Below, piece after piece: positions 8,133-17,245 of a stretch of DNA of 64,000 nucleotides; within the stretch, counting starts at the first letter, position 1, and the number at the start of each line of letters is the position of its first letter. Made by a program: the position numbers and the translations under genes. The stretch is from assembly GCA_000702025.1 (NCBI GenBank), contig KL370850.1:100359-164358 (forward strand). Direction: 5' to 3'. The stretch comes from Blautia schinkii DSM 10518 (GTDB taxonomy: Bacteria > Bacillota > Clostridia > Lachnospirales > Lachnospiraceae). The notes under the pieces are model-generated. The model was not told the DNA's origin and ran no database searches. It worked only from the letters and a program-made list of their open reading frames with translations.

Positions 8133-10937
8133 TTATTTAAGGATATTCTCAATCTCCTGGTACAAATAATGCACATCTACCGGCTTAGGAATAAATCCGT
8201 TCATACCAGCCGCTATGGCAGCGTCCACATCCTCCTGGAAGGAATTCGCCGTCATTGCAACGATTGGAATGCTCTTTGCCTGAGGATGGCTGCATGCCCG
8301 GATTTCCCTTGCCGCCTCCAGCCCGTTTTTCACAGGCATTTGTATGTCCATGAGAATGAGCCGGAAGTAACCCTTTGCACTGCCTTTAAAGAAATCCACT
8401 GCTTCCTGCCCGTTGACCGCTATATCTACGGCTGCCCCCTGCTTCGTCAGGAACTCTCTTGCAATTTCTGCATTGAGCTCATTATCCTCCACCAGCAGGA
8501 TACGTATATTATGGAAATCATAATTTCCATAGTCTTTTTTCACAAATGACGGGGTTTTTTCTTCCCCGAGAGCAAGCTCCAGAGTGAAATAAAACTGTGA
8601 CCCTTCACCCAGCGTACTTTTAAGCTCCAGCGTGCCGCCCATCATCTGTACTATGCTTTTACAAATCGGAAGCCCCAGACCCGTGCCCGCACATTTAGAA
8701 ATATTGCTGCCGCTCTGTTCAAAAGCCTCAAAAATACGTTTCTGCGCTTCCTTCTCAATACCAATGCCCGTATCCTTTACCTGAAAATCAACCACTGCCT
8801 TGTCATTGTCACGGGAAATCTCTTTTACATGCAGCAATACCCGTCCATCCGGCATCGTAAATTTCACAGCATTTGTAAGAAGATTGACCAATACCTGCTC
8901 TAACCGCACAAAATCCGCGAAAAACCATTCGTCCTGCACATCAATCTCAAAGGAAAGATCCACTCTCTTGCGCTGTGCTTCAGGCTGTATCATACTCCTC
9001 ACCTGGTCCAGCATCTGCAGCATAGAGAAATTTTCCGGGCTAAGCGCCATTTTGCCATTCTCAATCCTTGACATGTCAAGGATGTCATTGATTAGGGCAA
9101 GCAGATACTTCGAAGAAGCCTGCAGCTTTGACAAGTGCTTCATCAGTTCAGGAGAAGCCTCGCCTGAGGAAGCCGCAAGCCCCGTAAGACCTACGATTGC
9201 ATTAATAGGCGTTCTGATCTCATGTGACATCTTCGAAAGGAACTCACTTTTCGCCTGGCTTGCCGCCTCCGCCTTCTGAAGCTCACTGAGCATCAGCGCA
9301 TTTTTCACCCTGGAATGGGACACGATCATCACAATGGCAATCACCAGAATCAAAAAGATTAAAAGGATTCCAATGACTCCCTCTGGATTAGAGTACAAAA
9401 GGCTCCGCAAAGTCCAATAGCTGTCCGCATTGGAAACCATATTGTTGTCTACAATGGCCTGCCGTTCCTCAGTATTGAGATTCTCAATGGATTTATTAAT
9501 AATACGAAGCAAGGTTGTATCTATAGGTCTTGCAAAAGCAAATGAAATATTGCTCTGTACATCATTCAGCGTAAGGACCGTCACATCCGGGTATCGCTTA
9601 CGCTGGATTTCCTGCTCAAGACACACGGAGAGCCCATACAAGATATCCGCCTCACCCTTGTCTACTGCTTCAAGCCCCTCCTCCATCTTCGTACAGTATG
9701 CCACCTCATCCGTTCTAACCGTGGACGGCAGGTGTCTGCCTTCCAGAATCATTGTAGTCAGTCCGTCAGACGGATATGTCACTGAATTATTCTTAACAAG
9801 AACATTGTTAAAAGATGTATACGCTATGGAAAGTCCCAGGCCCTGTCCAAGCGCCGTCTCTTCGGAATCATAATAACACCCAGCAAGATCCGCTTCTCCG
9901 TTCCGCACCTTGTCGAGCATATCCTGGTAACTGTCAGCGTACACATAGGTAAACTTAAGTCCCGTATCCTCACTGATTTTATCTAAAAGCTCAGGGCAGA
10001 TTCCCTCATGCCCGTCCGTTTCATAATCACAGTAAAATGGATGCAGCTTCGGATCAATTGCTACTTTAACCGGAGGTGAATCTTCTATGTACTGCTTCTC
10101 TTCATCCGTATAGGCAATTTTAATACCGCGTATATCCTGAAAATGTTCTGCATAATGCTCCGAGGCAAACTCCGGAATGCACTGACTGATCTGCGCAAGC
10201 GCATCATTAAGCCCATTGAGAACCTCATCATTTCCCTTCTTTGTTACGAAGTAAAACGGCTGAGCCTGAAACTCCGCAATTACCCGGAATGTCCCGTTAT
10301 TCTCCACATCATTTCCCATAAGCAGATCCACTTCACCATCGATGAGATGCTGATAGAGGTTATCATTTGTCATATCATCTGCTGTATAATACACAAGCTC
10401 GCAGTCGATCTGATTATAATCGAGAAATTTCTTCAACCGCTCTATCTTTGCGGTTGCCTTTTCAAAAACTCCGATTTTTTTGCCTTTAATAGATTCATAA
10501 TCATAACTGCGGACACTGTCATCATCCTGTCGCGCAAATAATAACCCATAATTATAACCTATATTATAATCAGGATACGCTAGTTCTTCCTCGTATGAAG
10601 GTTCGTAAAACATCCCCCCCATCAAATCTACATCCCCTGCTATCAGGGAAGTATAGAGCTCTTCGTATCCGCCCTCCACGTATTCATACTGCCAGTTCGT
10701 ATACTTGGACATTTCATTAAGATAATCCACGATCAAACCTGAATACCGGCCATTACTATCCTTCTCGCTGAATCCGTCAATCAGCGGATAAGCAACTCTG
10801 ACCACACGGCCTGCAGAGGCTCCTGTATCCGAAGCTGTCGAATCTGCAGTCACCGAAACGGCCAAAGAACAAAACAAAAACAGAACCGTCATCATGCAGA
10901 CAAATAGCTTCCGTTTACTCAATTTTTTTAATGACAT
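8133..10937 (-). CDS. Hybrid sensor histidine kinase with two periplasmic SBP_bac_3 domains (BvgS/EvgS-like)
   Basis: About 934 residues from the ATG at 10937, which has AGGAGG seven bases upstream. A signal peptide or anchor comes first. Two tandem amino-acid-binding-type domains follow (about residues 45-265 and 280-500), then a membrane helix near 525-545. The HisKA domain carries SHEIRTPINAIVGLTG (phosphorylated His near 573), followed by an ATPase domain with NAVKF, DTGIGI and GTGLGLPI. A C-terminal receiver domain has LMDIQMPVKNG. It senses a small extracellular ligand, probably an amino-acid-like compound, and relays phosphate internally. No cognate output regulator is adjacent, so the partner is encoded elsewhere. 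A G7 run in the second-half signal region is in frame. Confidence 0.92.
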   Translation of the reverse strand: MSLKKLSKRKLFVCMMTVLFLFCSLAVSVTADSTASDTGASAGRVVRVAYPLIDGFSEKDSNGRYSGLIVDYLNEMSKYTNWQYEYVEGGYEELYTSLIAGDVDLMGGMFYEPSYEEELAYPDYNIGYNYGLLFARQDDDSVRSYDYESIKGKKIGVFEKATAKIERLKKFLDYNQIDCELVYYTADDMTNDNLYQHLIDGEVDLLMGNDVENNGTFRVIAEFQAQPFYFVTKKGNDEVLNGLNDALAQISQCIPEFASEHYAEHFQDIRGIKIAYTDEEKQYIEDSPPVKVAIDPKLHPFYCDYETDGHEGICPELLDKISEDTGLKFTYVYADSYQDMLDKVRNGEADLAGCYYDSEETALGQGLGLSIAYTSFNNVLVKNNSVTYPSDGLTTMILEGRHLPSTVRTDEVAYCTKMEEGLEAVDKGEADILYGLSVCLEQEIQRKRYPDVTVLTLNDVQSNISFAFARPIDTTLLRIINKSIENLNTEERQAIVDNNMVSNADSYWTLRSLLYSNPEGVIGILLIFLILVIAIVMIVSHSRVKNALMLSELQKAEAASQAKSEFLSKMSHEIRTPINAIVGLTGLAASSGEASPELMKHLSKLQASSKYLLALINDILDMSRIENGKMALSPENFSMLQMLDQVRSMIQPEAQRKRVDLSFEIDVQDEWFFADFVRLEQVLVNLLTNAVKFTMPDGRVLLHVKEISRDNDKAVVDFQVKDTGIGIEKEAQKRIFEAFEQSGSNISKCAGTGLGLPICKSIVQMMGGTLELKSTLGEGSQFYFTLELALGEEKTPSFVKKDYGNYDFHNIRILLVEDNELNAEIAREFLTKQGAAVDIAVNGQEAVDFFKGSAKGYFRLILMDIQMPVKNGLEAAREIRACSHPQAKSIPIVAMTANSFQEDVDAAIAAGMNGFIPKPVDVHYLYQEIENILK

Positions 10938-11018
10938 AGGCTTTCCTCCTAATGTAAAAGTCCGGGCCTGGTCAGGCATTCTTATACAGCCGCATAAATT
11001 TTTGCACACTGTCGCGGA

Positions 11019-12053
11019 TTACCAGTTCTTTAAGTCGTCTAAAAACTCCCGCACATAGTTCTCCTTCGTAGCCCAGCTTGTACAGAAACGCACAATGCTT
11101 TTCTCCGGACCACAAGCGGCGGTATAGGAAACCGCATATTTTTCACTGATTTTTGCAAGAAGCTCATTGCTCACAATGGGGAACTGCTGATTCGTACTGC
11201 TGTCCACATAAAGCTCCCAGCCTTTTTCACAAAAGCCCTTCTTAAGCTCCATAGCAAGCTCATTCGCATGACGGCAGATTTCAAAATACAGGCCGTCTTT
11301 AAAAAGCTCAGCAAATTGAATACCTAAAAGACGGCCCTTAGCCAGCATTCCGCCCTTCTGCTTGATCACATAACGGAAGTCCTTCTGAAGCTCAGGATTC
11401 GTAATCACAACTGCCTCCCCGAAAAGAGCACCGCACTTCGTTCCGCCGATATAGAATACATCACAGAAGCGTGCAACATCGGAAAGCGTCAGTGTATTGT
11501 CAGGAGCCGTCAGCCCATAGCCCAGCCGCGCACCGTCCATAAACAGATAAAGGCCATATTCCCGGCACACTTCCTTAAGCTTCATAAGCTCATCTTTCTG
11601 ATAGATCATACCGTACTCCGTAGGATTAGAGATATAAACCATCTTCGGCTGTACCGTATGCTCAAAGCTATCGTCATTGATATGCGCCTCACAAAGGCTT
11701 CGCACCTGCTCGGCGGTAATCTTACCATCCTTCGACGGCAGTGTGAGCACCTTATGTCCTGTAGCCTCGATCGCTCCTGTCTCATGGACGGAAATATGAC
11801 CGCACTCTGCAGATATCACACCCTGGTGGGCACGCAGCGCTGAGCTGATCACCGTTGTATTCGTCTGGGTGCCGCCTACCAGAAAATGCACAGCTGCCTC
11901 CGGCGCTTCACATGCCTTCTGAATAAGCTTCCTTGCCTCCTCGCAGAATTCATCCTCCCCATATCCGGTTGACTGCACAAGATTCGTCTCTGTCAGCCTC
12001 GCAAGTATTCTCTCATGTGCACCCTCGGTATAATCGCTTGTAAAATAAATCAT
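11019..12053 (-). CDS. Threonine aldolase family protein (PLP-dependent, low specificity)
   Basis: About 344 residues from the ATG at 12053, which has AAGGA eight bases upstream; a GTG at 12068 is an alternative. The beta-eliminating-lyase/threonine-aldolase fold is shown by the N-terminal TSDYTEGAHERIL, FLVGGTQTNTTVISSALR, the substrate-loop SAECGHISVHETGAIE, LFMDGARLGYG (PLP-contacting Asp), and FYIGGTKCGALFGEA, where the Lys is the expected Schiff-base residue. It cleaves threonine or allo-threonine to glycine and acetaldehyde. It precedes the hybrid sensor kinase by 81 bp on the same strand; a functional link is not evident. Confidence 0.9.
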   Translation of the reverse strand: MIYFTSDYTEGAHERILARLTETNLVQSTGYGEDEFCEEARKLIQKACEAPEAAVHFLVGGTQTNTTVISSALRAHQGVISAECGHISVHETGAIEATGHKVLTLPSKDGKITAEQVRSLCEAHINDDSFEHTVQPKMVYISNPTEYGMIYQKDELMKLKEVCREYGLYLFMDGARLGYGLTAPDNTLTLSDVARFCDVFYIGGTKCGALFGEAVVITNPELQKDFRYVIKQKGGMLAKGRLLGIQFAELFKDGLYFEICRHANELAMELKKGFCEKGWELYVDSSTNQQFPIVSNELLAKISEKYAVSYTAACGPEKSIVRFCTSWATKENYVREFLDDLKNW

Positions 12054-12145
12054 TGCTCTATCCTTCACTTTCTTCCAAATAATGTTTTCTTTCTATTCTA
12101 ACATCATGGAAAGAAAAGGTCCACATCCTTTTTTACATATAAAAA

Positions 12146-12991
12146 TTACTGTTCATACTCAAAGGCCGCCCTGCAGGACTCAAATGAAAATAACGTTCGC
12201 CCATCCACCCAAAAGCTGTATACCGCCCTGCATTCCGGACTCTCATGAATGATCCTCGTCATCGCCCCGCCCTCCGGTGCCAAAAGAGGACGCTTTGCGC
12301 GCTCCAAAAGCCTGGCCCGGAGCACTGCACCGCTCTGTCGGATGCATACCTCGCCCGGCCCGGATATCACTGCCTTCGCCCCCAGATAAGTGGCAAGCCG
12401 GTACTCCTTCCCTCTGTAAACCACCACCGCGATCACACCGGTAAAATTCACACACCCAAGAGGGATGTCCGCCACAGAAAGCATCAAAGAGCCCTCCGAG
12501 AAATGACATTGGCTCCACACATAAGACTTCGGAAACGAGTGCCCCCGGTCGCCCTCAATATACCCTCTTCCCTGTTCAAAGCTGTACTCCCGCCCATTGA
12601 CGCATATCCTTCCCTCAACGGAATGCTCCATACTATACACACTATGACGGCATTCCATAAACGGTACAAAACAAAACGGTCCCATAATGTCGTATTTCAA
12701 AGGCCGCAGCGGACCAAACCTCACTTTGCCGTACACCTCAAGTCCCTCCGTACGCACATCCACCGCCATTCCACTCTCCGTAAACACACTGTCCCCTAAC
12801 CTCACCTGCAGTCCTCGCTTCCCTATGCGCAAGTCCGCACAGTCAAAATCAAGGTTCCAGTTCTCATCCTGTGTAATCACTTGGAGAGAGCAGGTCCTCT
12901 CATGATCCTTTACATGAAACGCCGGAATAAAGGCCAGCGTTCCCGTATCATTCTGACATTTAAAATACCATCCACAAAAATAATCACGCAT
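12146..12991 (-). CDS. Tocopherol cyclase-like family protein
   Basis: A 281-residue protein that opens with YFCGWYFKCQN, a close match to the start of the tocopherol cyclase-like family (PF14249). The beta-rich remainder contains GPLRPLKYDIMGPFCFVPFMECRHSVYS, followed by a conserved GRGYIEGDRGHSFPKSYVW segment. In plants and cyanobacteria these proteins cyclise prenylquinols. The bacterial homologues in Clostridia have no demonstrated reaction, and this organism is unlikely to make tocopherol. Its first 8 bases overlap the end of the upstream Rieske/FAD oxidoreductase, so the two are translationally coupled and may act on the same hydrophobic or quinone-like substrate (inference). Confidence 0.78.
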   Translation of the reverse strand: MRDYFCGWYFKCQNDTGTLAFIPAFHVKDHERTCSLQVITQDENWNLDFDCADLRIGKRGLQVRLGDSVFTESGMAVDVRTEGLEVYGKVRFGPLRPLKYDIMGPFCFVPFMECRHSVYSMEHSVEGRICVNGREYSFEQGRGYIEGDRGHSFPKSYVWSQCHFSEGSLMLSVADIPLGCVNFTGVIAVVVYRGKEYRLATYLGAKAVISGPGEVCIRQSGAVLRARLLERAKRPLLAPEGGAMTRIIHESPECRAVYSFWVDGRTLFSFESCRAAFEYEQ

Positions 12992-14486
12992 AACGGTTCA
13001 CATCCTCCTGTGCCGGATTTGAAATCAACTTTCCGAAACGGTCAAAGCGGGAGCCGTGACAAGGGCAGTCCCAGCTCAGCTCATCCGGGTTCCACTCAAG
13101 CTGACAGCCAAGATGCGGGCAGCGCACGTCCACTGCATAGAGCTTACCGTCCTCATCCTTATAAACGCCCACCTTCTCTCCCTCCAGCATCACAATCCCG
13201 CCGCTGCCCTTCGCAAGCTCGGAAGCCGTCTCCGCCGGAAGCTGGAAAAAGCGCTTAGTAAGGCCCTTTACCGCATGTGCTCCCTCGCACATGATTCCCG
13301 ATATATCCTGCCCGTCCAGGCGGTCCGGGGCAAACACCTCCGCAAAGGGATTCTCAATCCCACAGATTAAATCTCGGAGTATCATAGCGGACACCATAGA
13401 CGAGCTCATCCCCCATTTATGAAAGCCCGTAGCCACATACCAGTCCGGCTTCCCGGATGCATACCTGCCGATATAGGGGACATTATCCGGTGTGATACAG
13501 TCCTGGGCAGACCAGCACGCCACTTCACGGCAGCCCGGAAAAAGCTCAGCCGCCTTGTCACGCAGAGCCTGATATCGTCCTCCCTCCCGGTTCTCCCCGG
13601 TACGGTGGTTCCCACCTCCGAAAATCAATAAATCCCCGTAATTACGGAGTGAATAGGTGATTTCACCCTCTCCGATATACATACCGTCCACCCTGGCCGC
13701 ATTCTCAAGCGCCAGCACATAGGAGCGCTCCTGATGCATACGGGTAAAATACATCCCCGGGAAATTCACAAAAGGATAGTGGCACGCAAAAACTACTTTC
13801 TTTGCCCTGACAATGCCACGATTGGTGGAAACTACCTGCTCCTTTTCTCTGTCTTCTGCAGAAGCATATCCTGCTGTATACTCTGCAGCTTTCCCAGCAG
13901 TTTGCTCCTCCACCTTAAGCACTCTGGTATCCTCGTAAATCTCAAGCTTTTCTGTGATTGCGCGCAGAAATTTCAACGGATGAAACTGAGCTTGGTTCGT
14001 AAATTTCACCGCTCCGGCATTGGGAAACGTAAGCTCCGGTTTTTGCATAAAGGACGCGGGCAGACCAAGGCTCGCGGCAGCCTCGGCCTCTTTTTTGAGC
14101 ACCGATTCCTCCTGTGCGTATACATACGCGTCCGTTTCTTCAAAATCGCAGTCAATCTCCCGTTCCTGAACCATGGCCTTATATTCAAGAATGGCCTTTT
14201 GATTGGCGGCCGCATACTGACGAGCTTTCTCTTCTCCTAGTGTATCAATCAGTCCGGAGTAAATAAATCCGTGCTGTGAGGTTATTTTTGCCGTGGTATT
14301 CCTGGTCTGGCCCGAGGCTATCCGTTCAGCCTCCAGCACCACCACCTCCCTGCCCGATTTCTGCAGCGCATTTGCAATGAGGATTCCAGCCATTCCCGCG
14401 CCAATCACCACCACCTCACGCTCAATATCCCCGGGTAGAGCCTCCCTCTTTTCTATCTCACAAGTTTTCGACCAAACAGAATCCAT
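12984..14486 (-). CDS. FAD-dependent oxidoreductase with C-terminal Rieske [2Fe-2S] domain
   Basis: About 500 residues from the ATG at 14486, which has GGAGG five bases upstream. The N-terminal dinucleotide-binding motif VIGAGMAGILIANALQKSG (about residues 25-43), followed by VVVLEAERIASGQT, is typical of D-amino-acid-oxidase-like flavoproteins. The C-terminal 90 residues form a Rieske domain with CPHLGC and CPCHGSRFD, i.e. two Cys and two His ligands for a 2Fe-2S cluster. The same two-domain layout is widespread in Bacillota and its substrate is unsettled. The stop overlaps the tocopherol-cyclase-like gene by 8 bp, which indicates a joint function. Confidence 0.9.
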   Translation of the reverse strand: MDSVWSKTCEIEKREALPGDIEREVVVIGAGMAGILIANALQKSGREVVVLEAERIASGQTRNTTAKITSQHGFIYSGLIDTLGEEKARQYAAANQKAILEYKAMVQEREIDCDFEETDAYVYAQEESVLKKEAEAAASLGLPASFMQKPELTFPNAGAVKFTNQAQFHPLKFLRAITEKLEIYEDTRVLKVEEQTAGKAAEYTAGYASAEDREKEQVVSTNRGIVRAKKVVFACHYPFVNFPGMYFTRMHQERSYVLALENAARVDGMYIGEGEITYSLRNYGDLLIFGGGNHRTGENREGGRYQALRDKAAELFPGCREVACWSAQDCITPDNVPYIGRYASGKPDWYVATGFHKWGMSSSMVSAMILRDLICGIENPFAEVFAPDRLDGQDISGIMCEGAHAVKGLTKRFFQLPAETASELAKGSGGIVMLEGEKVGVYKDEDGKLYAVDVRCPHLGCQLEWNPDELSWDCPCHGSRFDRFGKLISNPAQEDVNRYA

Positions 14487-14626
14487 GGTATCCTCCATTT
14501 CACTCAACATAACTGTTGCGCAGCGTTTTTGCCTATAAACATGCCGGACATATGCTGAGTTTTTTTCTATTAATACCAGGATTTCCATTTTTTTCTTTTT
14601 TATTCTACAGCACTTAAACAGAAAAA

Positions 14627-14665
14627 CCCCTGTTGGAATCAGAATGATCTGTATCCCAACAGGGG
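14627..14665 (-). terminator. Terminator of the aldo/keto reductase gene
   Basis: A 10-bp perfect stem (CCCCTGTTGG / CCAACAGGGG) followed on the minus strand by TTTTT, 77 bp past the stop at 14742. Confidence 0.85.
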
Positions 14666-14741
14666 CTCCTTATTTATATGGTTCCTAAATCGATATATTT
14701 TACCTTATGGTAGCTTTGGTTCTGCCTCTGCCTTATTCTGA

Positions 14742-15848
14742 TCAGTCAAAAACCTCTGCAGTTTTCTCCAGGAAATCAATGATTGGAAGATGCTGCGGAC
14801 ATTTCTCCTCGCACTGGCCGCAGGCGATACAGTCTGATGCACGGCCGTGGTCTTTGCTCTGCTTGGCATACCGTGCTTTCAGCTCGCTGTCCTCCCCGTA
14901 CTGGCAATGCAGGTTATACAGCTTGAAGTACTCCGGGATCGCAAGCTTCTCAGGACATCCCTCCACACAATACTGGCAGCCTGTACAGCGGACTGCAATG
15001 CTGTCGTAAACAATCTTCGTCACCTTGGCAATGATCGCCCGCTCCTCTTCATTGAGCGGCTTGAAATCATTCATCACAGCCGTATTGTCTGCAAGCTGCT
15101 CCTCATTGGACATACCGGACAATACCATCATAACAGACGGAAGTCCCGCTGCATACCGCAAAGCCCAGGAAGCCACAGAGCTGTCAGGCGCGTAATCCTT
15201 CATAAGCTTCTCCGCCTCAGCCGGAACTCTCGCAAGCGTGCCGCCCTTTACCGGCTCCATCACGATCACCGGCTTGTTGTGCGCCATACATATCTCATAA
15301 CATGCACGTGCCTGAACGCTCTCGTCCTCCCAGTCCAGATAATTGATCTGAAGCTGTACGAATTCCACCTCCGGGTGGTCGTTTAAAATCTTCTCCAAAA
15401 GCTCCGGTGTGTCATGGAAAGAAAATCCAAGAGTACGCACCTTCCCTTCCTTTTTCATCTGTAGCCCGAATCCAAAGCCATCCACCTTCTGTGTGGCCGC
15501 ATAATTCTCCTCATTTAGGCAATGCATCAGATAATAATCAAAATACTCTACCCCGCATTTAGCAAGCTGGTCCTTAAAAATCCTCTCCAAATCCTCTTTT
15601 TCCTTAAGGATCATGGTAGGCATCTTTGTGGCAAGCTGGAAGCTCTCACGCGGATAGCGGTCCACCAGGGCCTCCTTGACAACTCTCTCACTTGCAGACT
15701 CATGATACAGATACGCCGTATCAAAATATGTAAATCCCTGCTCCATAAAGGAGTCCACCATCTTACATACGGTAGGAATATCCACGCTTGTCTGGTCATC
15801 CTCATTTAATAAGGGCATACGCATTAATCCAAAACCTAATTTTTTCAT
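14742..15848 (-). CDS. Aldo/keto reductase with C-terminal 4Fe-4S ferredoxin domain
   Basis: A 368-residue fusion. Residues 1-270 form an aldo/keto reductase barrel with FGLMRMP, the catalytic FDTAYLYHESASE (Asp and Tyr), and KPVIVMEPVKGGTLA. The C-terminal 100 residues carry two cysteine clusters, CTGCQYCVEGCP and CIACGQCEEKCP, for two 4Fe-4S centres. This arrangement is common in anaerobic Bacillota and suggests electron exchange with ferredoxin rather than NADPH alone. The physiological substrate is unknown. A promoter with an unusually long 19-bp spacer lies at 15890-15920. Confidence 0.93.
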   Translation of the reverse strand: MKKLGFGLMRMPLLNEDDQTSVDIPTVCKMVDSFMEQGFTYFDTAYLYHESASERVVKEALVDRYPRESFQLATKMPTMILKEKEDLERIFKDQLAKCGVEYFDYYLMHCLNEENYAATQKVDGFGFGLQMKKEGKVRTLGFSFHDTPELLEKILNDHPEVEFVQLQINYLDWEDESVQARACYEICMAHNKPVIVMEPVKGGTLARVPAEAEKLMKDYAPDSSVASWALRYAAGLPSVMMVLSGMSNEEQLADNTAVMNDFKPLNEEERAIIAKVTKIVYDSIAVRCTGCQYCVEGCPEKLAIPEYFKLYNLHCQYGEDSELKARYAKQSKDHGRASDCIACGQCEEKCPQHLPIIDFLEKTAEVFD

Positions 15849-15889
15849 ATAAATCCTTTCTCCCTTTCACATTCATCAAATATCCTTTT

Positions 15890-15920
15890 ATTATACTACA
15901 CACTATCCACCCCAGGTCAA
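15890..15920 (-). promoter_or_regulatory. Promoter of the aldo/keto reductase, 19-bp spacer (MerR-type candidate)
   Basis: On the minus strand TTGACC (15920-15915), a 19-bp spacer and a perfect TATAAT (15895-15890). A 19-bp spacer is the hallmark of MerR-activated promoters, and the left half CTTGACCTGGGGTGGA resembles MerR-family operators. The right half is not a clean dyad, so regulation by a MerR protein is an inference. Confidence 0.55.
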
Positions 15921-15992
15921 GAGAAATATCCGAAACTGATATCTTGCGGCCGGATTTTGCCGGAATTTTATAAATTTTCAGTTTACATAAAG

Positions 15993-16021
15993 TTGCAAAA
16001 TTTTCCTTTTTCAGCTATAAT
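15993..16021 (+). promoter_or_regulatory. Sigma-A promoter of the KamA-family gene
   Basis: TTGCAA at 15993-15998, a 17-bp spacer and a perfect TATAAT at 16016-16021, leaving an untranslated leader of about 80 bases before the ATG at 16111. Confidence 0.8.
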
Positions 16022-16110
16022 AGTAAACGGTAGGTTTTTTCCGGAGCTAGATGTCGAATTAAGGCATACCAAGTGGGAAAAACTAATAAAAAAAGAAAGA
16101 AGATGATGGA

Positions 16111-17205
16111 ATGGATTGGAAAAAAGAATTAAGAAACAATGTAACAAAAGCCAGCGAACTGAAGGACCGGCTGAAGCTGAACGCTTCACAGGAAACACAG
16201 CTCCAAAGTATTCTCGACAGATATCCGATGAGCATCCCACAGTACTATTTGTCTCTCATTGACTGGAATGACGAACACGACCCGATTCGTAAAATGTCCA
16301 TCCCATCTATCCAGGAGACAGACCTCTCCGGTCAATTCGATACCAGCGGCGAGGGCGACAACACCAAAATGGTCGGCCTCCAGCATAAATACCATGAAAC
16401 CGCACTGATTCTCTCTACGCACCAATGCGCCATGTACTGCCGTCACTGCTTCCGCAAGAGGCTGGTGGGCGTATCCACAGAAGAAACCACCGGAAACATT
16501 GATATGATGGCAGATTATGTACGCAGCCACGAAGAAATCAGCAACGTACTTATCTCCGGAGGCGATGCATTCTTAAACAGCAACCACATAATCGAATATT
16601 ATCTGAAGCTTTTCTCTGAAATCGATCATCTTGATCTTATCCGTTTCGGCACGCGAACACCCGTAGTTTTGCCTATGCGTATTTATGATGACCCCGAGCT
16701 TTTAGATATTCTCAGAACATATAATAAAAAGAAACAGATTTACGTGGTAACCCAATTCAATCACGCCAAGGAATTGACGGACGAAGCAAAAAAAGCAGTC
16801 TCTGCCCTCCGGGAAGCCGGTATTGTGGTGAGAAACCAGACCGTACTTTTAAAAGGCGTAAACGATGACGGCCAAACCTTAGGCACGCTTTTAAAGCAGA
16901 TGACAGCCGCGGGTATTATCCCCTACTACATATTCCAGTGCCGCCCCGTAACCGGAGTGAAAAACCAGTTCCAGGTGCCTCTGCACAGAGGTTATCAGAT
17001 TGTGGAGGAAGCCAAGAATATACAGAACGGCCAAGGGAAATGTATCCGCTACGCCATGTCCCACAGGACAGGAAAAATAGAAATCCTCGGAAATCTCGAG
17101 GATGATAAGATGCTTTTCAAATACCATCAGGCCAAATCCGACGCTGACAGAGGAAGGATCTTCACTCTGCCAATCGCGCCGGAACAGACCTGGCTGGATG
17201 ACTGA
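16111..17205 (+). CDS. KamA-family radical SAM protein (lysine 2,3-aminomutase-like)
   Basis: A 364-residue radical S-adenosylmethionine enzyme. The cluster motif CAMYCRHC (CxxxCxxC, near residue 107) is followed by FRKRLVG, exactly as in the lysine/glutamate 2,3-aminomutase family. Downstream are VLISGGDAFL (SAM-binding GGD) and IRFGTRTPVVLPMRI. Near the C-terminus, HRTGKIEILG holds a Lys that could bind PLP. The protein is shorter than classic lysine 2,3-aminomutase (about 415 residues) and lacks the usual C-terminal extension. The substrate amino acid is undetermined. It stands alone, divergent from the aldo/keto reductase and convergent with nrdJ. Confidence 0.88.
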   Translation: MDWKKELRNNVTKASELKDRLKLNASQETQLQSILDRYPMSIPQYYLSLIDWNDEHDPIRKMSIPSIQETDLSGQFDTSGEGDNTKMVGLQHKYHETALILSTHQCAMYCRHCFRKRLVGVSTEETTGNIDMMADYVRSHEEISNVLISGGDAFLNSNHIIEYYLKLFSEIDHLDLIRFGTRTPVVLPMRIYDDPELLDILRTYNKKKQIYVVTQFNHAKELTDEAKKAVSALREAGIVVRNQTVLLKGVNDDGQTLGTLLKQMTAAGIIPYYIFQCRPVTGVKNQFQVPLHRGYQIVEEAKNIQNGQGKCIRYAMSHRTGKIEILGNLEDDKMLFKYHQAKSDADRGRIFTLPIAPEQTWLDD

Positions 17206-17245
17206 CAGTCGAGTCAGGCTCGAACTGTTACAATGACGAAAGGGC

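Noticed and set aside
10611..10621. C7 run in the hybrid sensor kinase as a second phase-variable tract
   Set aside because: Seven bases is short, the reading frame is intact across it, and no second frame is left hanging.
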